A stretch of 52,313 bases of DNA from Romeriopsis sp046049545 (GCA_046049545.1 JBJORF010000019.1:1-52313), one strand, 5' to 3'. Shown: positions 1 through 9,690, numbered from the stretch's first letter. Numbers and translations: made by a program. The notes: generated by a model not told the origin, from the letters alone.

Positions 1-2
1 CC

Positions 3-2120
3 GAAGACCGGGTCGAAGCCGAAAAATCGGCACCGGGTAGCCAAATCCGCGCAGCCAACGACAACCTACCGCTGGTCTGGGCGCAGAGCCTCTACTATCT
101 AGGCCAAATGCTCCAGGAAGGGCTGATCAATCCGAACGACATCGATCCGCTCAACCTGCACCATCGCCTCGGCTCCACCCGGCGCGTCACCGTGCAGATC
201 GCCCTACTCGCCGAGGATGAATCACTGAAAGATCGCCTCGCCGCCTACAACATCCCCAGCGAAACCCTCCAAGATGTCGCCCCGATTCAAGTCCAGCAGG
301 CCAAGGAACTGGCCATGGCCTACACCCAGCTCGGCCAAAATGCCAAGCTCAATCTCACGGGTCGGCCCCAACGGCTGATGCGCAGCCTGTCCACCTCCAA
401 GGTGTTCAAATTTCAGGGCGATACCTTTATTTTCTTGCCCACTTTCCTAGAGCGCGATCGGTTCTACATTACCCTCGACTATCATTTCCTGATTTCCAAC
501 TTCCGCAGCGAACTGGCCTACATCCAGCGCCATTGGCGGCAACTGGGACGACCATTGGTGACGCTGATGATCACCCACGACATGCTCGATAAGGGCACCG
601 ATGCCCTGCTGCAAATGGTGCAGGAATTTCAGGATGGGATCTGCGGTGAAGTCCCAGTCAAGCTCGGGCCATTGAAGCAGTTGATGCTCACTGCCAGTCG
701 CGATCGGCTCGACTTTTTGCCGGACTTCGATCGGGCCGCCTACACTGAAGCCGCCTTCTACAAGCCCTACTTGCAGGCCGACTTTGACGAAACACGACCG
801 TTGAGCAGCTTGCAAGAGTTCATGCTGGAGCAGGAAACGGATGTCGCCTTGCTGAGCGATCAGCTGCGCCATTCCCGCAACCTATACGAAATCACCGAAA
901 TGCTGGCGACCCTGACCCATCTGAAGGGCCTCATGTTTGACACCGGCTTGGGCGGCGACCAAGAATCTGTGCGGGTCGGTCGCCTGCTCGATGAAGTCTA
1001 TCGGAAGGCCAGCCGAGGCGATGCGGAAGGCCGTCCCTACTGGGGCATCGTCCGACGGGCGGCGGGTCTACTCGATAAGGTCGATGCCGAACTCACCGAT
1101 GCCGTCGCCGAAATCCTCGTGCGCCAAAAGCAAATCGCCGTGGGCCTCTCCTACACGGAAGCGGCCCTGATTACCCAGCCCTTGCCGCACAACGAGCTGC
1201 TGGAAAAGCTGCGCCTATTTTGCCGGGAGGACATTCGCGATCGGATTTTGACCCAGGAGATTTTGATTTATCTCAGTTCGCTGATGAAAGCTGAGCCAAC
1301 CTTGGTGCAGGGTTTGCTGACTTTGCGGGTGGGCTATTTCATCGTGCTAATGACCAACGACCTGGCCCAAGAGCTGGAAGTGACGCAGGACGAAGCCTAC
1401 GAACGGCTCATGCAGCTCAGTCCCTACGAAATCAAAATGCGGCTAGCGCAGATCTTGTCGGGGTATGAGCAGCGCAATCGCACGCTGTTCCAGCGCGAAT
1501 CCCTGAAGCTCGGCATCCAGGAAGCCGACATTGACTGGATTGTGCCTGTCAGTGAAGCGGAAACCGAAACCCAAGATTGGCTACGCTATCGCCAAATGGA
1601 AGGCGGTCGCGGGACGGTGCCCCAGAACTTTTATCCGACGGTTTGGAAGCTACTGCATCACTGCAAAGGCTTGGTGATCGGAGATAAGCTGGAGCGCCGC
1701 AATCGCTTGGAAAGCGAGTCGTTAGTTTTTGAAATGACCGCAGGGGAGAAGAACTTCGCGCTGCAAGTCGATCATTTGCTCAACAAAATCAGCGCACCGG
1801 AATACCGCTATGTGAACATCGAAGCCCTGATGGAACTGTCGGCGATCGTCCAGAACAATCCCGACATGCAGATTAGCGACTACATCGTGCTGGATATTTT
1901 GATTGGTCATGCGGTGCGGCTGGCTTGGTTGGATCATCATCCCGAGCATACCGATCGCTACGACGAATACAAAACCCTGGCTTGGTCGGCGTTCTATACC
2001 AGTTCATCCTACGAATGTGCCGCTTTTGTCGCGAAAGCGCTGCAATTCCTGACTCAGTTAGGCCAGAGCATGGCGGCGGAGTTGGAAGAGGAACCCGTGG
2101 CCGCTGGGACAGAGTCCTAA
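3..2120 (+). CDS. GH15 / phosphorylase-kinase-alpha-like protein (5' truncated by window edge)
   Basis: The reading frame is open from base 3 and there is no start in the window, so the N-terminal part of the gene lies to the left. The first ATG, at 108, is internal: the codons before it encode DNLPLVWAQSLYYLGQM, which continues smoothly into the protein. That motif and the helical (alpha/alpha-barrel-like) character match the cyanobacterial proteins annotated as glycoside hydrolase family 15, related to the regulatory alpha/beta subunits of phosphorylase kinase. About 705 residues are visible. The Tyr-rich tail (YDEYKTLAWSAFY) resembles the conserved C-terminal region of that family. The catalytic part, if present, cannot be judged. 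A glycogen-related role is inferred from the family only; glgB lies 20 kb away and is not linked. The family call is moderately sure. Confidence 0.7.
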   Translation, partial: EDRVEAEKSAPGSQIRAANDNLPLVWAQSLYYLGQMLQEGLINPNDIDPLNLHHRLGSTRRVTVQIALLAEDESLKDRLAAYNIPSETLQDVAPIQVQQAKELAMAYTQLGQNAKLNLTGRPQRLMRSLSTSKVFKFQGDTFIFLPTFLERDRFYITLDYHFLISNFRSELAYIQRHWRQLGRPLVTLMITHDMLDKGTDALLQMVQEFQDGICGEVPVKLGPLKQLMLTASRDRLDFLPDFDRAAYTEAAFYKPYLQADFDETRPLSSLQEFMLEQETDVALLSDQLRHSRNLYEITEMLATLTHLKGLMFDTGLGGDQESVRVGRLLDEVYRKASRGDAEGRPYWGIVRRAAGLLDKVDAELTDAVAEILVRQKQIAVGLSYTEAALITQPLPHNELLEKLRLFCREDIRDRILTQEILIYLSSLMKAEPTLVQGLLTLRVGYFIVLMTNDLAQELEVTQDEAYERLMQLSPYEIKMRLAQILSGYEQRNRTLFQRESLKLGIQEADIDWIVPVSEAETETQDWLRYRQMEGGRGTVPQNFYPTVWKLLHHCKGLVIGDKLERRNRLESESLVFEMTAGEKNFALQVDHLLNKISAPEYRYVNIEALMELSAIVQNNPDMQISDYIVLDILIGHAVRLAWLDHHPEHTDRYDEYKTLAWSAFYTSSSYECAAFVAKALQFLTQLGQSMAAELEEEPVAAGTES

Positions 2121-2243
2121 ATTGTGTGCATCGGCCCCTGACTTTGCATAACGTTCCTGACTGTGAATCGGTTGATTGCATAAGGTTGAGTAGAGTCGGG
2201 TTACCTAAATCCGATTACGTTCCTGATTTTTCGATCGATTCCT

Positions 2244-5138
2244 ATGGCTTCTCCTTCGCGTTTGATTCCGTTTCTCCTGGGTAGTAGTGTAATCCTCACG
2301 ATCGGGGCAATCGTTGTCCAGCCCCCATCGGCGATCGCCAATCCAAAACCCGCCGTCATACAGTCACACGCCGATCGACCGGAAGCCGATCGGTTATTCC
2401 AGCAAGGTATTGCGGCCTACGATCGGGACGAATTCGACTTGGCAATCACCCACTGGCAAGCGGCATTGAAGCTGTATGAGCAACTCGGCGATCGTAAAAT
2501 GGTCGGCCAAACTTTGCGTCAACTGGGCCGCACCGACTCTGTCAACAACCAACCCGACAGCGCACTCATTCGCCTCAAACAAGCACTCGACATCGCCCGC
2601 GCAGTTGGCGATCGCGAAACCGAAGGCCGCGCCCTCGGCAACCTCGGCATCGTCTATGCCGATCAAAAAAAGCGCGACCTCGCCCTCGAACATTACGCTC
2701 AGAGTATTGCGATCGCGCAGTCGATCAACGATGAATTCGGCGAAGCAATCACGCAGCTCAATCTCGGCGAACTGCACAGCCGCCAAGATTTTAGTCAAGC
2801 CTACAAAGCCTTTGAGCGCAGTGTTGAACTCCTCCGCAAGCTCAAGCAACCCCGGCGTGAAGCCCATGCACTCCTCGCACGGGGCAACTTTTTTGCCCTT
2901 TGGTCGGGCAACTGTTCACGGGCGATCGATGAAGGCTATGCGCCGAGCCTCCCGCTGTTCCGGCAAGCCAAGGATCGCTATGGCGAAAGCCGGGCCCTCG
3001 GTGGCATGGGTAAATGCCATGGGCAAGCCGATCGCCATGACCAAGCCATTCAATTCAGCCAAGCGAGCCTGGTGGTGACGCGAGCCATGCAGGATCGCTG
3101 GTATGAAGGTGTTTTGCTCAGCCAACTCGCCCAAGCCCACCAAGCCCTCGATGAGCGTGATAACCAACGCATCCTGCGCGGTTTTCTATCAGTTAAGTTA
3201 ACCGAACCGCCCCAATCCACAGACAATGCGCAACAAGCCCTATCCTACGCCCAGCGAAGTCTCAAAATTGCCCGCGAAGTCAAAAATCGGTGGGGTCAAG
3301 CCATTGCCCTCGAAACGATCGGCCGCAGCCAACTTGTCCTCGGCGAATATCAGGCCTCAATTACCGCCCTCCAGGAACGACTGCTCATCACCCGCGAATA
3401 TCAAGATTGGCGCAATGAAGCAACCACTCTCACTGCCTTAGCAACAGCCCACGAAGGCTTAGGCAATTTTGAGCAGGCGATCGCCCAGCACCAAGCTGCC
3501 GTCGCGATCTACTACAAGCAATATCGCGATCGGATTAATCAACCCCTCTACAAGGGTTCCAAGGATCGCTTTTTTCCCAATGACCTCTGGGATGCCCTGA
3601 TTCGGATGGGCGACACCTACCACCATCAAGGCGACCACATCGCTGCCGTTAATGCTTACCAGGAAGCCCAAGGCAAGCGCGAACGATCAAAGGGAAGTCC
3701 CGGTTTTACCCTGCATAGCCGCCTTGGGCGCAGCCTACTGAAAGTCGGACGCTTTGCCGAGGCGGAAGCGGAACTGCGGTTTGCGAATGAATTTGAAGAT
3801 GACTTTCGGCAAGCGGTGGCTGACTCCAAGGACAGCACCGACAGCAGTCGGATTCGATTAGCCGAAATTCTAATTGAAAATTATCGTTATCTCCAGCAGG
3901 CTCTAGTGGGGCAACAACGCTTTGAAGCAGCCCTGGAAATTGCTGAAAAAAGTCGCGCCCGCGTCTTCTCAGAAATGCTCGCCGCCCGCATCAGCGGTCA
4001 GCCGCTCCTGAAAAATGCCGCGCTCTCCGCAGCCCCAAACATTGACCAAATTCGCACGATCGCCCGCCAGCAAAATGCCACCCTCGTGCAATACTCCTTA
4101 GTCAATGAAAACCTACTCTACATCTGGGCGATTCAACCGACTGGCAGCATCACCTTCAAATCCGTTGACCTCAAAACCACCAGCCAACCCATCCCCAACC
4201 TGATTCAGCAGAGTCGCCGATCGATGGGGGTGCGCTCCGCCTTCCGCAACGATGAACTCCAAGGTGGCAAAGCCCCCCAAGGTAATCCCGCCCCCGCTCT
4301 CCAGGAATTGCACCGATTGTTGATTGCACCGATCGCCTTCGCGCTCCCCAAAGATCCGAATCAGCGCGTCGTCTTCCTGCCTCAGGATACTTTGTTTTTA
4401 GTGCCATTCCCGGCCCTAAAGAATCCGCAGGGGCAACACCTAATCGAGCAACACACAATCTCCACCGCTCCATCCATCCAAACCCTCGCCCTCACCCAAC
4501 TCCAGCGCCAGAATCAACGTCAAAGCCCCCCTGCCCAAGCCAGCCCTCTGATCGTGGGTAATCCCGCCATGCCCTCGATCAATGGTTATCAACTCAGCCC
4601 TCTCCCCGGCGCGGAAGCCGAAGCCAAAACGATCGCCGAACTGCTCAAGACTCCCGCCCTCACTGGCACCCAAGCCACCAAAGCCACCGTCATCGAACGC
4701 ATGAAAACCGCCCCGATCGTCCATCTCGCCACCCATGGACTGCTCGACACCAACGATGGCAGCCCCGGTGCGATCGCCCTCGCCCCCAGCGATCGTGATG
4801 CGAAAGGACTGCTGAGTGCTAACGAGATTTTTGATTTGAAGTTGTCGGCGAACTTAGTCGTCCTGAGCGCCTGTGACACCGGACGCGGCAAAATCACGGG
4901 CGATGGCGTGGTGGGTTTGTCCCGATCGTTCGTGGCAGCGGGTGCGCCCAGCGTTGTCGTTTCCCTTTGGGCCGTGGACGACCGATCGACGGCGACATTG
5001 ATGAGCGCATTTTACCGTCAGCTCCAGACCAATCCCAACAAAGCCACCGCCCTCCGGCAAGCCATGCTCCAGACCATGCAACAGCACCCCCAACCGATCG
5101 ACTGGGCCGCTTTTACCCTGATTGGCGAAGCCGAATAA
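2244..5138 (+). CDS. Exported TPR-repeat CHAT-domain protein (caspase-like)
   Basis: 964 residues. The N-terminus is a signal peptide (hydrophobic run at residues 8-26, likely cleavage after AIA near residue 33). Tetratricopeptide repeats fill about residues 45-430 and 450-600 (repeated A..LG.A....G....A...Y..AL patterns). The C-terminal third (about 680-964) is a CHAT domain, a caspase-HetF-associated-with-TPR peptidase fold. Its catalytic dyad is visible: His831 in HLATHG and Cys877 in LSACDTG, followed by GDGVVGLSRSF and the conserved VVSLWAVDD strand. CHAT-TPR proteins are abundant in cyanobacteria; some act as caspase-like proteases (HetF in cell division and differentiation). The dyad suggests an active enzyme. 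The signal peptide implies action outside the cytoplasm. Substrate unknown. The gene stands alone between spacers of 123 and 68 bp. Confidence 0.9.
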   Translation: MASPSRLIPFLLGSSVILTIGAIVVQPPSAIANPKPAVIQSHADRPEADRLFQQGIAAYDRDEFDLAITHWQAALKLYEQLGDRKMVGQTLRQLGRTDSVNNQPDSALIRLKQALDIARAVGDRETEGRALGNLGIVYADQKKRDLALEHYAQSIAIAQSINDEFGEAITQLNLGELHSRQDFSQAYKAFERSVELLRKLKQPRREAHALLARGNFFALWSGNCSRAIDEGYAPSLPLFRQAKDRYGESRALGGMGKCHGQADRHDQAIQFSQASLVVTRAMQDRWYEGVLLSQLAQAHQALDERDNQRILRGFLSVKLTEPPQSTDNAQQALSYAQRSLKIAREVKNRWGQAIALETIGRSQLVLGEYQASITALQERLLITREYQDWRNEATTLTALATAHEGLGNFEQAIAQHQAAVAIYYKQYRDRINQPLYKGSKDRFFPNDLWDALIRMGDTYHHQGDHIAAVNAYQEAQGKRERSKGSPGFTLHSRLGRSLLKVGRFAEAEAELRFANEFEDDFRQAVADSKDSTDSSRIRLAEILIENYRYLQQALVGQQRFEAALEIAEKSRARVFSEMLAARISGQPLLKNAALSAAPNIDQIRTIARQQNATLVQYSLVNENLLYIWAIQPTGSITFKSVDLKTTSQPIPNLIQQSRRSMGVRSAFRNDELQGGKAPQGNPAPALQELHRLLIAPIAFALPKDPNQRVVFLPQDTLFLVPFPALKNPQGQHLIEQHTISTAPSIQTLALTQLQRQNQRQSPPAQASPLIVGNPAMPSINGYQLSPLPGAEAEAKTIAELLKTPALTGTQATKATVIERMKTAPIVHLATHGLLDTNDGSPGAIALAPSDRDAKGLLSANEIFDLKLSANLVVLSACDTGRGKITGDGVVGLSRSFVAAGAPSVVVSLWAVDDRSTATLMSAFYRQLQTNPNKATALRQAMLQTMQQHPQPIDWAAFTLIGEAE
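2331..2338. repeat. HIP1-type octamer palindrome GCGATCGC (example of a very frequent motif)
   Basis: GCGATCGC is one of many copies in the window; others lie at 2709-2716 and 3477-3484. The highly iterated palindrome HIP1 (GGCGATCGCC core) is a known hallmark of many cyanobacterial genomes. Its abundance here, inside and between genes, supports a cyanobacterial origin. It has no assigned local function. Confidence 0.8.
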
Positions 5139-5206
5139 CCCTTGATCAAATCCGGTCGATCGGCCTCGCTTGATGAATAATCAAACAGTCCCTTCGGCCC
5201 AATGCC

Positions 5207-5989
5207 ATGTTTCTGTTTTTGTCTAAACTCCTACCCCTGCTGTTCTATCCCCTCGGCCTGACGATCGTCCTGATGCTGACTGGACTAATTTTGCTGAAGC
5301 GGCGACTAAGACGGCTGGCGAGCCTCTTGATCATTTTTGCGGTCTGGATTTTGTACTGGAGCAGCACGGATTTGGTCGCCCAGGGTCTGACCCAATCCCT
5401 AGAATTTCAAAATCTGCCCAAAACCATTCCCCAAGCCGATGCGATCGTCATTCTCGGCGGTGCGACAAAAGCGGCGATTTCGCCCCGTGTGCTGCCAGAG
5501 GTCGGTGAACCCGGCGATCGGGTAATCTATGGGGCCAAACTCTACAAAGACGGCAAAGCCCCCAAAATCATCCTCAGCGGGGGCCGCATTCCCTGGGGCG
5601 GTGATACGGGTTCGGAATCTTCAGATATGGCGATTCTATTAGATTTGCTCGGCGTGCCTCAGGATGTGATTCTGGAAGATCCGACTTCGCTGAACACGAT
5701 CGAAAATGCCAAAAACGTCAAACAAATCATCGAGCGGGAAAACATCCGCACGATGCTGCTGGTGACTTCAGCGACGCATATGCCCCGATCGCTGGCGATT
5801 TTCCGCAAACTCGGGATGGATGTGAGTCCGGCACCGACGGATTTTCAGAGTACGAATGTGCCGCAGAATGTGCAGGCGCAGGGACAGTTGCTGAAGCTGT
5901 TGCCGGATGCGGAGAATTTGCTGCTGACGACGCGATCGTTGAAGGAATGGGTGGGGCTGGTGGTGTATCGGTTGCGCGGTTGGGCGTGA
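5207..5989 (+). CDS. YdcF/SanA/ElyC-family (DUF218) membrane protein
   Basis: 260 residues. There are two N-terminal membrane segments (about residues 5-30 and 36-55) with a basic KRRLRRL loop between them. A DUF218 domain follows (about 78-245): ADAIVILGG, the Gly-rich ILSGG strand, SESSDMA, TSLNTIENA and the LLVTSATHMPRS segment typical of the family. E. coli relatives (ElyC, SanA, YdcF) affect envelope integrity at low temperature or vancomycin resistance; the biochemical activity is not established. Here the domain would lie on one side of the cytoplasmic membrane, anchored by the hairpin. It converges with the next gene, with 21 bp between stops. Confidence 0.85.
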   Translation: MFLFLSKLLPLLFYPLGLTIVLMLTGLILLKRRLRRLASLLIIFAVWILYWSSTDLVAQGLTQSLEFQNLPKTIPQADAIVILGGATKAAISPRVLPEVGEPGDRVIYGAKLYKDGKAPKIILSGGRIPWGGDTGSESSDMAILLDLLGVPQDVILEDPTSLNTIENAKNVKQIIERENIRTMLLVTSATHMPRSLAIFRKLGMDVSPAPTDFQSTNVPQNVQAQGQLLKLLPDAENLLLTTRSLKEWVGLVVYRLRGWA

Positions 5990-6010
5990 TCGGGGTTGGG
6001 CATCAGCGAT

Positions 6011-6814
6011 TTACGACAGCGCTTGAAATCCGTCGATTAACGCGGCGGCGGCATTGGGGACTTTTTCAGCCCCGGATTCGGTGGCGGCGATCAGGAGCAG
6101 GAGGACTTGCGTGCCTGTGGGTTTGGCGATGATTACGCCATTGACGGGTTCGGCGACACCGCCGATCGTCAGGCTGCCGCTCCAGTCCAGTTGAATCCCG
6201 CCGGGAATCGCCCGCATCGTGCCTGCTTGGAAAGCTTCGCCCCGTTGGAAGGTGACTTTGGCCAGTTCGACCAGGTTCTCCGGGGTGAGGAAGCCGCTGC
6301 TCGGTTGGGTGAGGGCCGTGTAGGCGAGGGAACCCGCTTTGTTTTCGATCAAGACCGCATCCCCGATCGGGCTAACGCGATAATCCTGCAAAATTGCCAC
6401 CCGGAAACGGCCCTTGGGATCATTAAATTCTCCCGCCGTCGGTAGGGGATCAGCCGCAGGCAGGGGCGGCGGGGCTACGGGTAAACTCGGTGTCGGCAGA
6501 CCGGGCAAGGTTCCCGGAGTCGGGCTAGCAGTCGGACTAGCCGTCGGATTAATGCTCGGAACCGTGGGTGAAGGCTGGGGCGTGGGCTGCTGATAAGTGG
6601 TCGCCGAACCCGGCAGTGCGGGAACGGGCACCGCTTCTGTCGTTGGCACGGGCGTGGCAGGCGCGATCGGCACCGCTTCTTGGGCCGTTAAGCGCTCACC
6701 GCTCACCAAGACCACCACAAAGGCAAATAAGCCCAATAGCCCAATCACGATCGGCTTGAGCATCGCCATCTTCAAATTCACCGCCTTCAAACCCGCCTTC
6801 AACCGCATCTGCAT
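6011..6814 (-). CDS. Hypothetical membrane-anchored protein with Pro/Thr-rich linker
   Basis: 267 residues from the ATG at 6814, preferred because an AGAGGA ribosome-binding site lies 8-9 bases before it. Longer open frame would run into the preceding transporter gene. A basic N-terminus leads into one hydrophobic segment (about residues 18-40), either an uncleaved signal anchor or a signal peptide. A low-complexity Pro/Thr/Ala/Ser stretch follows (about 45-125), like a wall-spanning or extended linker. The last 140 residues form a compact alpha/beta domain (starts near FNDPKGRFRVAI, ends VPNAAAALIDGFQ) that resembles PsbP/Mog1-like lipoprotein folds in its general pattern; this is only an impression. 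I do not recognise the family. It lies 61 bp downstream of the nucleoside transporter and may be cotranscribed. Confidence 0.65.
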   Translation of the reverse strand: MQMRLKAGLKAVNLKMAMLKPIVIGLLGLFAFVVVLVSGERLTAQEAVPIAPATPVPTTEAVPVPALPGSATTYQQPTPQPSPTVPSINPTASPTASPTPGTLPGLPTPSLPVAPPPLPAADPLPTAGEFNDPKGRFRVAILQDYRVSPIGDAVLIENKAGSLAYTALTQPSSGFLTPENLVELAKVTFQRGEAFQAGTMRAIPGGIQLDWSGSLTIGGVAEPVNGVIIAKPTGTQVLLLLIAATESGAEKVPNAAAALIDGFQALS

Positions 6815-6875
6815 CACCAATATCCTCTTCACTAAAAAACTGCAACGACCCAACCGAGCAATTAACTCTGAGCAA

Positions 6876-8306
6876 TTAACTCCGACCCAAAATCGACCCA
6901 CTCCCGGAATAAAACACCCCGGCCACGCAACCAATCATGATGGTCGCCAGAGTTGCCGCCCACAGTGCTTTCCAGCCCAGCTCGGTAATATCCTTGCGCC
7001 GACTCGGCACCAAGCTGCTGAAGCCGCCGACGAAGATGCCATAGGACGGCAAATGGGCAAACCCGCACAGGATATAGCTGATGATCACCAAACCCCGATC
7101 GCTGATCGCACCTTTCTGAGCCAACGTCGCCAGATTCAGATAGGCGGGAATCTCCGTCTCGATCAACCGCGACCCAACCAGCACCGCCGCCTGCCAAATC
7201 TCCGGCGGCTTGCTCGAAATCCCGGTCAGCACCACCAGCGGCATAAACAGCGCCCCTAAAATATTCCGCAGATTCACCACCTGGAAAAACTGGCCAATCT
7301 GCTTCAGCGCCAAATTCTGACTCTGGGCCAATCCCGCCAAGTTCCCAAAAAACAAATCTACCAGCGCCACTAAGCCCAAAATCGCAATTAACAGCGCCGC
7401 GATCGCCACCGCCAACCGCACGCCATCCATTGCCCCCGTAATCAAACTCTCCATCGCATTTTCGGACTTACCAGCAGTATCCTCCGCCAACAGCTCCGGC
7501 GGAATGCCCCCTAAGGTTTCGGGCACAGCGGTTTCCGGCACCAAAATTTTCGAGGTGACAAAGCAAGCAGGAATCGCCATCAACGAAGCGGAGACGAGAT
7601 GCCCCGCGATCGTCGGAAAACTCGGCGCAAGGAACATCGCATAGATCGCCAGCACCGTCGAAGCAATACTGCCATAGCAAGCCGTCAGCACCGCGCAAAG
7701 CTCACTCCGGGTCATCTTCTCCAGAAACGGTCGAATCACCAACCCCGACTCAATCCCCACAAAAATATTCGCCGCCCCACTCAGCGCTTCCGCCCCGCTC
7801 AGGCCCATCGTCCAGCGGAAAATTTTGCCAAACAAATTGATCATCGGCTGAATCACGCGCCAGTGATAGAGCAGCGACATCAACGCCGAAAAGAAAATCA
7901 CCAACGGCAACGCCCGAAATGCCAGGATATAGCCCAGCGAAATGTTCTCCGGAGCCAACCGATCGCCCGCCACAGGAATATAGCCGGGGGTAATCGCCCG
8001 CGCAATCCAGCGGCCCGCCCCAACGGGCCCCGGCGCAACCTGGGGATTCGGCACAATTAGGTCGCCGAACAGGAAGCGTGCGCCCGCTTCGGTGGCATTG
8101 ATAATGCTATTGACGTTGTTGCTAGTCAGCTCAATGATCTGACGGCTGAGGGGAAACTGAAACACCAGCAGTCCCACGATCAATTGCAGTCCGATGCCCC
8201 ACAGTATGACTTTCCAGGGCACTTCGCGGCGCGCCTCTGAGCCTGCCCAGGCGATCAGACAGAGGACAAAAATCCCCAGAAATGAAACCAAATTTAACCA
8301 GGACAT
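6876..8306 (-). CDS. CNT-family nucleoside transporter (NupC-like)
   Basis: 476 residues, very hydrophobic with about ten membrane segments. The concentrative nucleoside transporter signatures are visible: the gate/core region (LPLVIFFSALMSLLYH), the SGAEALSGAANIFVGIES motif that contributes to the nucleoside site, and a later ILCGFAHLPSYGI-type segment near the C-terminus. These proteins couple nucleoside uptake to Na+ or H+. The loop at about residues 75-115 (after SIINATEAGARFLFGD) is characteristic of the longer bacterial CNT group. The start ATG at 8306 opens directly onto the first membrane helix. Downstream (61 bp) is the Pro-rich anchored protein. Nucleoside salvage is inferred from the family; specificity cannot be read from sequence. 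Confidence 0.92.
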   Translation of the reverse strand: MSWLNLVSFLGIFVLCLIAWAGSEARREVPWKVILWGIGLQLIVGLLVFQFPLSRQIIELTSNNVNSIINATEAGARFLFGDLIVPNPQVAPGPVGAGRWIARAITPGYIPVAGDRLAPENISLGYILAFRALPLVIFFSALMSLLYHWRVIQPMINLFGKIFRWTMGLSGAEALSGAANIFVGIESGLVIRPFLEKMTRSELCAVLTACYGSIASTVLAIYAMFLAPSFPTIAGHLVSASLMAIPACFVTSKILVPETAVPETLGGIPPELLAEDTAGKSENAMESLITGAMDGVRLAVAIAALLIAILGLVALVDLFFGNLAGLAQSQNLALKQIGQFFQVVNLRNILGALFMPLVVLTGISSKPPEIWQAAVLVGSRLIETEIPAYLNLATLAQKGAISDRGLVIISYILCGFAHLPSYGIFVGGFSSLVPSRRKDITELGWKALWAATLATIMIGCVAGVFYSGSGSILGRS

Positions 8307-8533
8307 CAGTGGTACCGCCCTAACCGAACAACGTCAAAAACGAATTTGCCTCAGAACTTTGTATCATTCAGCGGTCACGCATGACGCACCTTCGCGCAGA
8401 AACTTGACGCGGCTGGATACCACAATGAGCCAACTTACCCATAACCACTGCCCCCAAGCCCCCACCCGGATTATTTGCTCGGCAAAGATAATTTTGTGCC
8501 GCAAGGATTCTGATTCAGCCAGGTGCGAGCACA

Positions 8534-8549
8534 ATCACGTTAACGTGAT
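8534..8549. other. 16-bp perfect palindrome overlapping the protease stop codon
   Basis: ATCACGTT is followed at once by AACGTGAT. The palindrome includes the TAA stop (8540-8542) of the minus-strand protease gene. It could fold as a short 3' hairpin, but no T-run follows on the minus strand, so it is not a standard intrinsic terminator. It could also be a protein-binding site. Confidence 0.4.
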
Positions 8550-9424
8550 CGTCCCGTCATCGCCCGATCGAGCCGCTGCTGATTCTGGGGATCGCTGTAC
8601 CAGGTATCAAGCACACTCACATTCACCGCATAGTTTTCATCGCCAAATCCCTGATCATTGATGCGGGATTCGGCACTATTGACCGCAACGATATGCGGCA
8701 CCCCGTTAAACCAACCGATAATCGGACTACCCGAGGAACCGGGACGGCTATCACAGTTATGAATAAGGGCGCGATTCTCCGTTTCCCCCGTCACACTACA
8801 GTGACTATTCAAGCCCATGGTGTAGCTCATCCCCGCCGTGAACTGCGGATAGCGTTCTGGGTCAGGAAAATCTTGGGCGTAGCCCACCGTGACGAAGCGT
8901 TGACGATATTGGGTCAACAACTGGAACGGAATCGATCGCCAAGGCAGCACACCATATTTCTGACCGAGATCTCGATCGAGCTTCAGTAAGGCCCAATCCT
9001 GTGCATGGGGAATCACAAAACCATCCCGAAAATCTGTGCCCACAATTATTTCCGTCACCTGCGCCCGATCGTCTATTGCCGCCAATTCGCCGTTGATTAA
9101 ATTCGGCGAGAATGTTACATCCTGTTTCAATTCATTCGTGATGGGATTGACCACGCAATGGGCATTGGTTAATACCCAATCCTGACGCACCAATGTTCCG
9201 GTACAGAAGTTGTTCACGCCAATTTGTAAACGCCCGATCGCCGACCATGGATAATCACGTTTCGTTAAGGGAACGCGGGCATCACATTCCGGCATTGGCT
9301 GTCCCGGTTTGCAGATAATTGCCGCCGTTGTCGATAACGCGCCCCATCCCAGTAGCCCGATCGCCCCTATGCCTAAACTGAAAAATCCCAGCGCCACTCT
9401 TAGATTCAGCATCACAACATCCAT
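8540..9424 (-). CDS. Exported trypsin-like (V8-type) serine protease
   Basis: 294 residues from ATG 9424; ATG 9412 (four residues later) and a TTG at 9439 are alternatives, and none has a strong ribosome-binding site. A hydrophobic segment (about residues 7-35) acts as signal peptide or anchor. The S1 peptidase triad is visible, numbered from 9424: His89 in LTNAHC, Asp143 in AQDWALL and Ser231 in PGSSGSP. Several Cys (38, 47, 74, 90, 209, 224) could form disulfides, consistent with an extracytoplasmic site. The composition resembles glutamyl-endopeptidase/V8-like proteins. Substrate unknown. The gene stands alone: 232 bp separate it from the transporter gene downstream. Confidence 0.85.
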   Translation of the reverse strand: MDVVMLNLRVALGFFSLGIGAIGLLGWGALSTTAAIICKPGQPMPECDARVPLTKRDYPWSAIGRLQIGVNNFCTGTLVRQDWVLTNAHCVVNPITNELKQDVTFSPNLINGELAAIDDRAQVTEIIVGTDFRDGFVIPHAQDWALLKLDRDLGQKYGVLPWRSIPFQLLTQYRQRFVTVGYAQDFPDPERYPQFTAGMSYTMGLNSHCSVTGETENRALIHNCDSRPGSSGSPIIGWFNGVPHIVAVNSAESRINDQGFGDENYAVNVSVLDTWYSDPQNQQRLDRAMTGRSR

Positions 9425-9572
9425 CCCGGCAGAACACAAGCCTTATCCTGACGCGACCGGTCAAATTATGTCGAGAATCATCGCAAAATATTCAGCCGCG
9501 ATTCACAACCAAAATCAAAATTTCATCAACCTTTGCATAAACAACCGATCGTTAGACCGATCAACCAGTAAT

Positions 9573-9611
9573 GAACTGAACTGGTGAGCTGAACTGGTGA
9601 ACTGAACTGCC
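9573..9611. repeat. 13-bp tandem repeat, three copies
   Basis: GAACTGAACTGGT, GAGCTGAACTGGT and GAACTGAACTGCC follow one another in the spacer between the divergent protease and HEAT-protein genes. The internal six-base pattern (GAACTG) suggests slippage expansion. There is no coding frame across it. Confidence 0.6.
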
Positions 9612-9690
9612 GCTAATGCCTTCACCGCCATCATCAGCCTGTCTTATACTGATCAACAAGCTCAATCTACGCCGTATTGCCTGAATCACC

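Noticed and set aside
6597..7259. A 220-codon plus-strand frame across two minus-strand genes
   Set aside because: It spans the ends of the Pro-rich and transporter genes in antisense and is rich in Pro/Arg/His, a usual shadow pattern.
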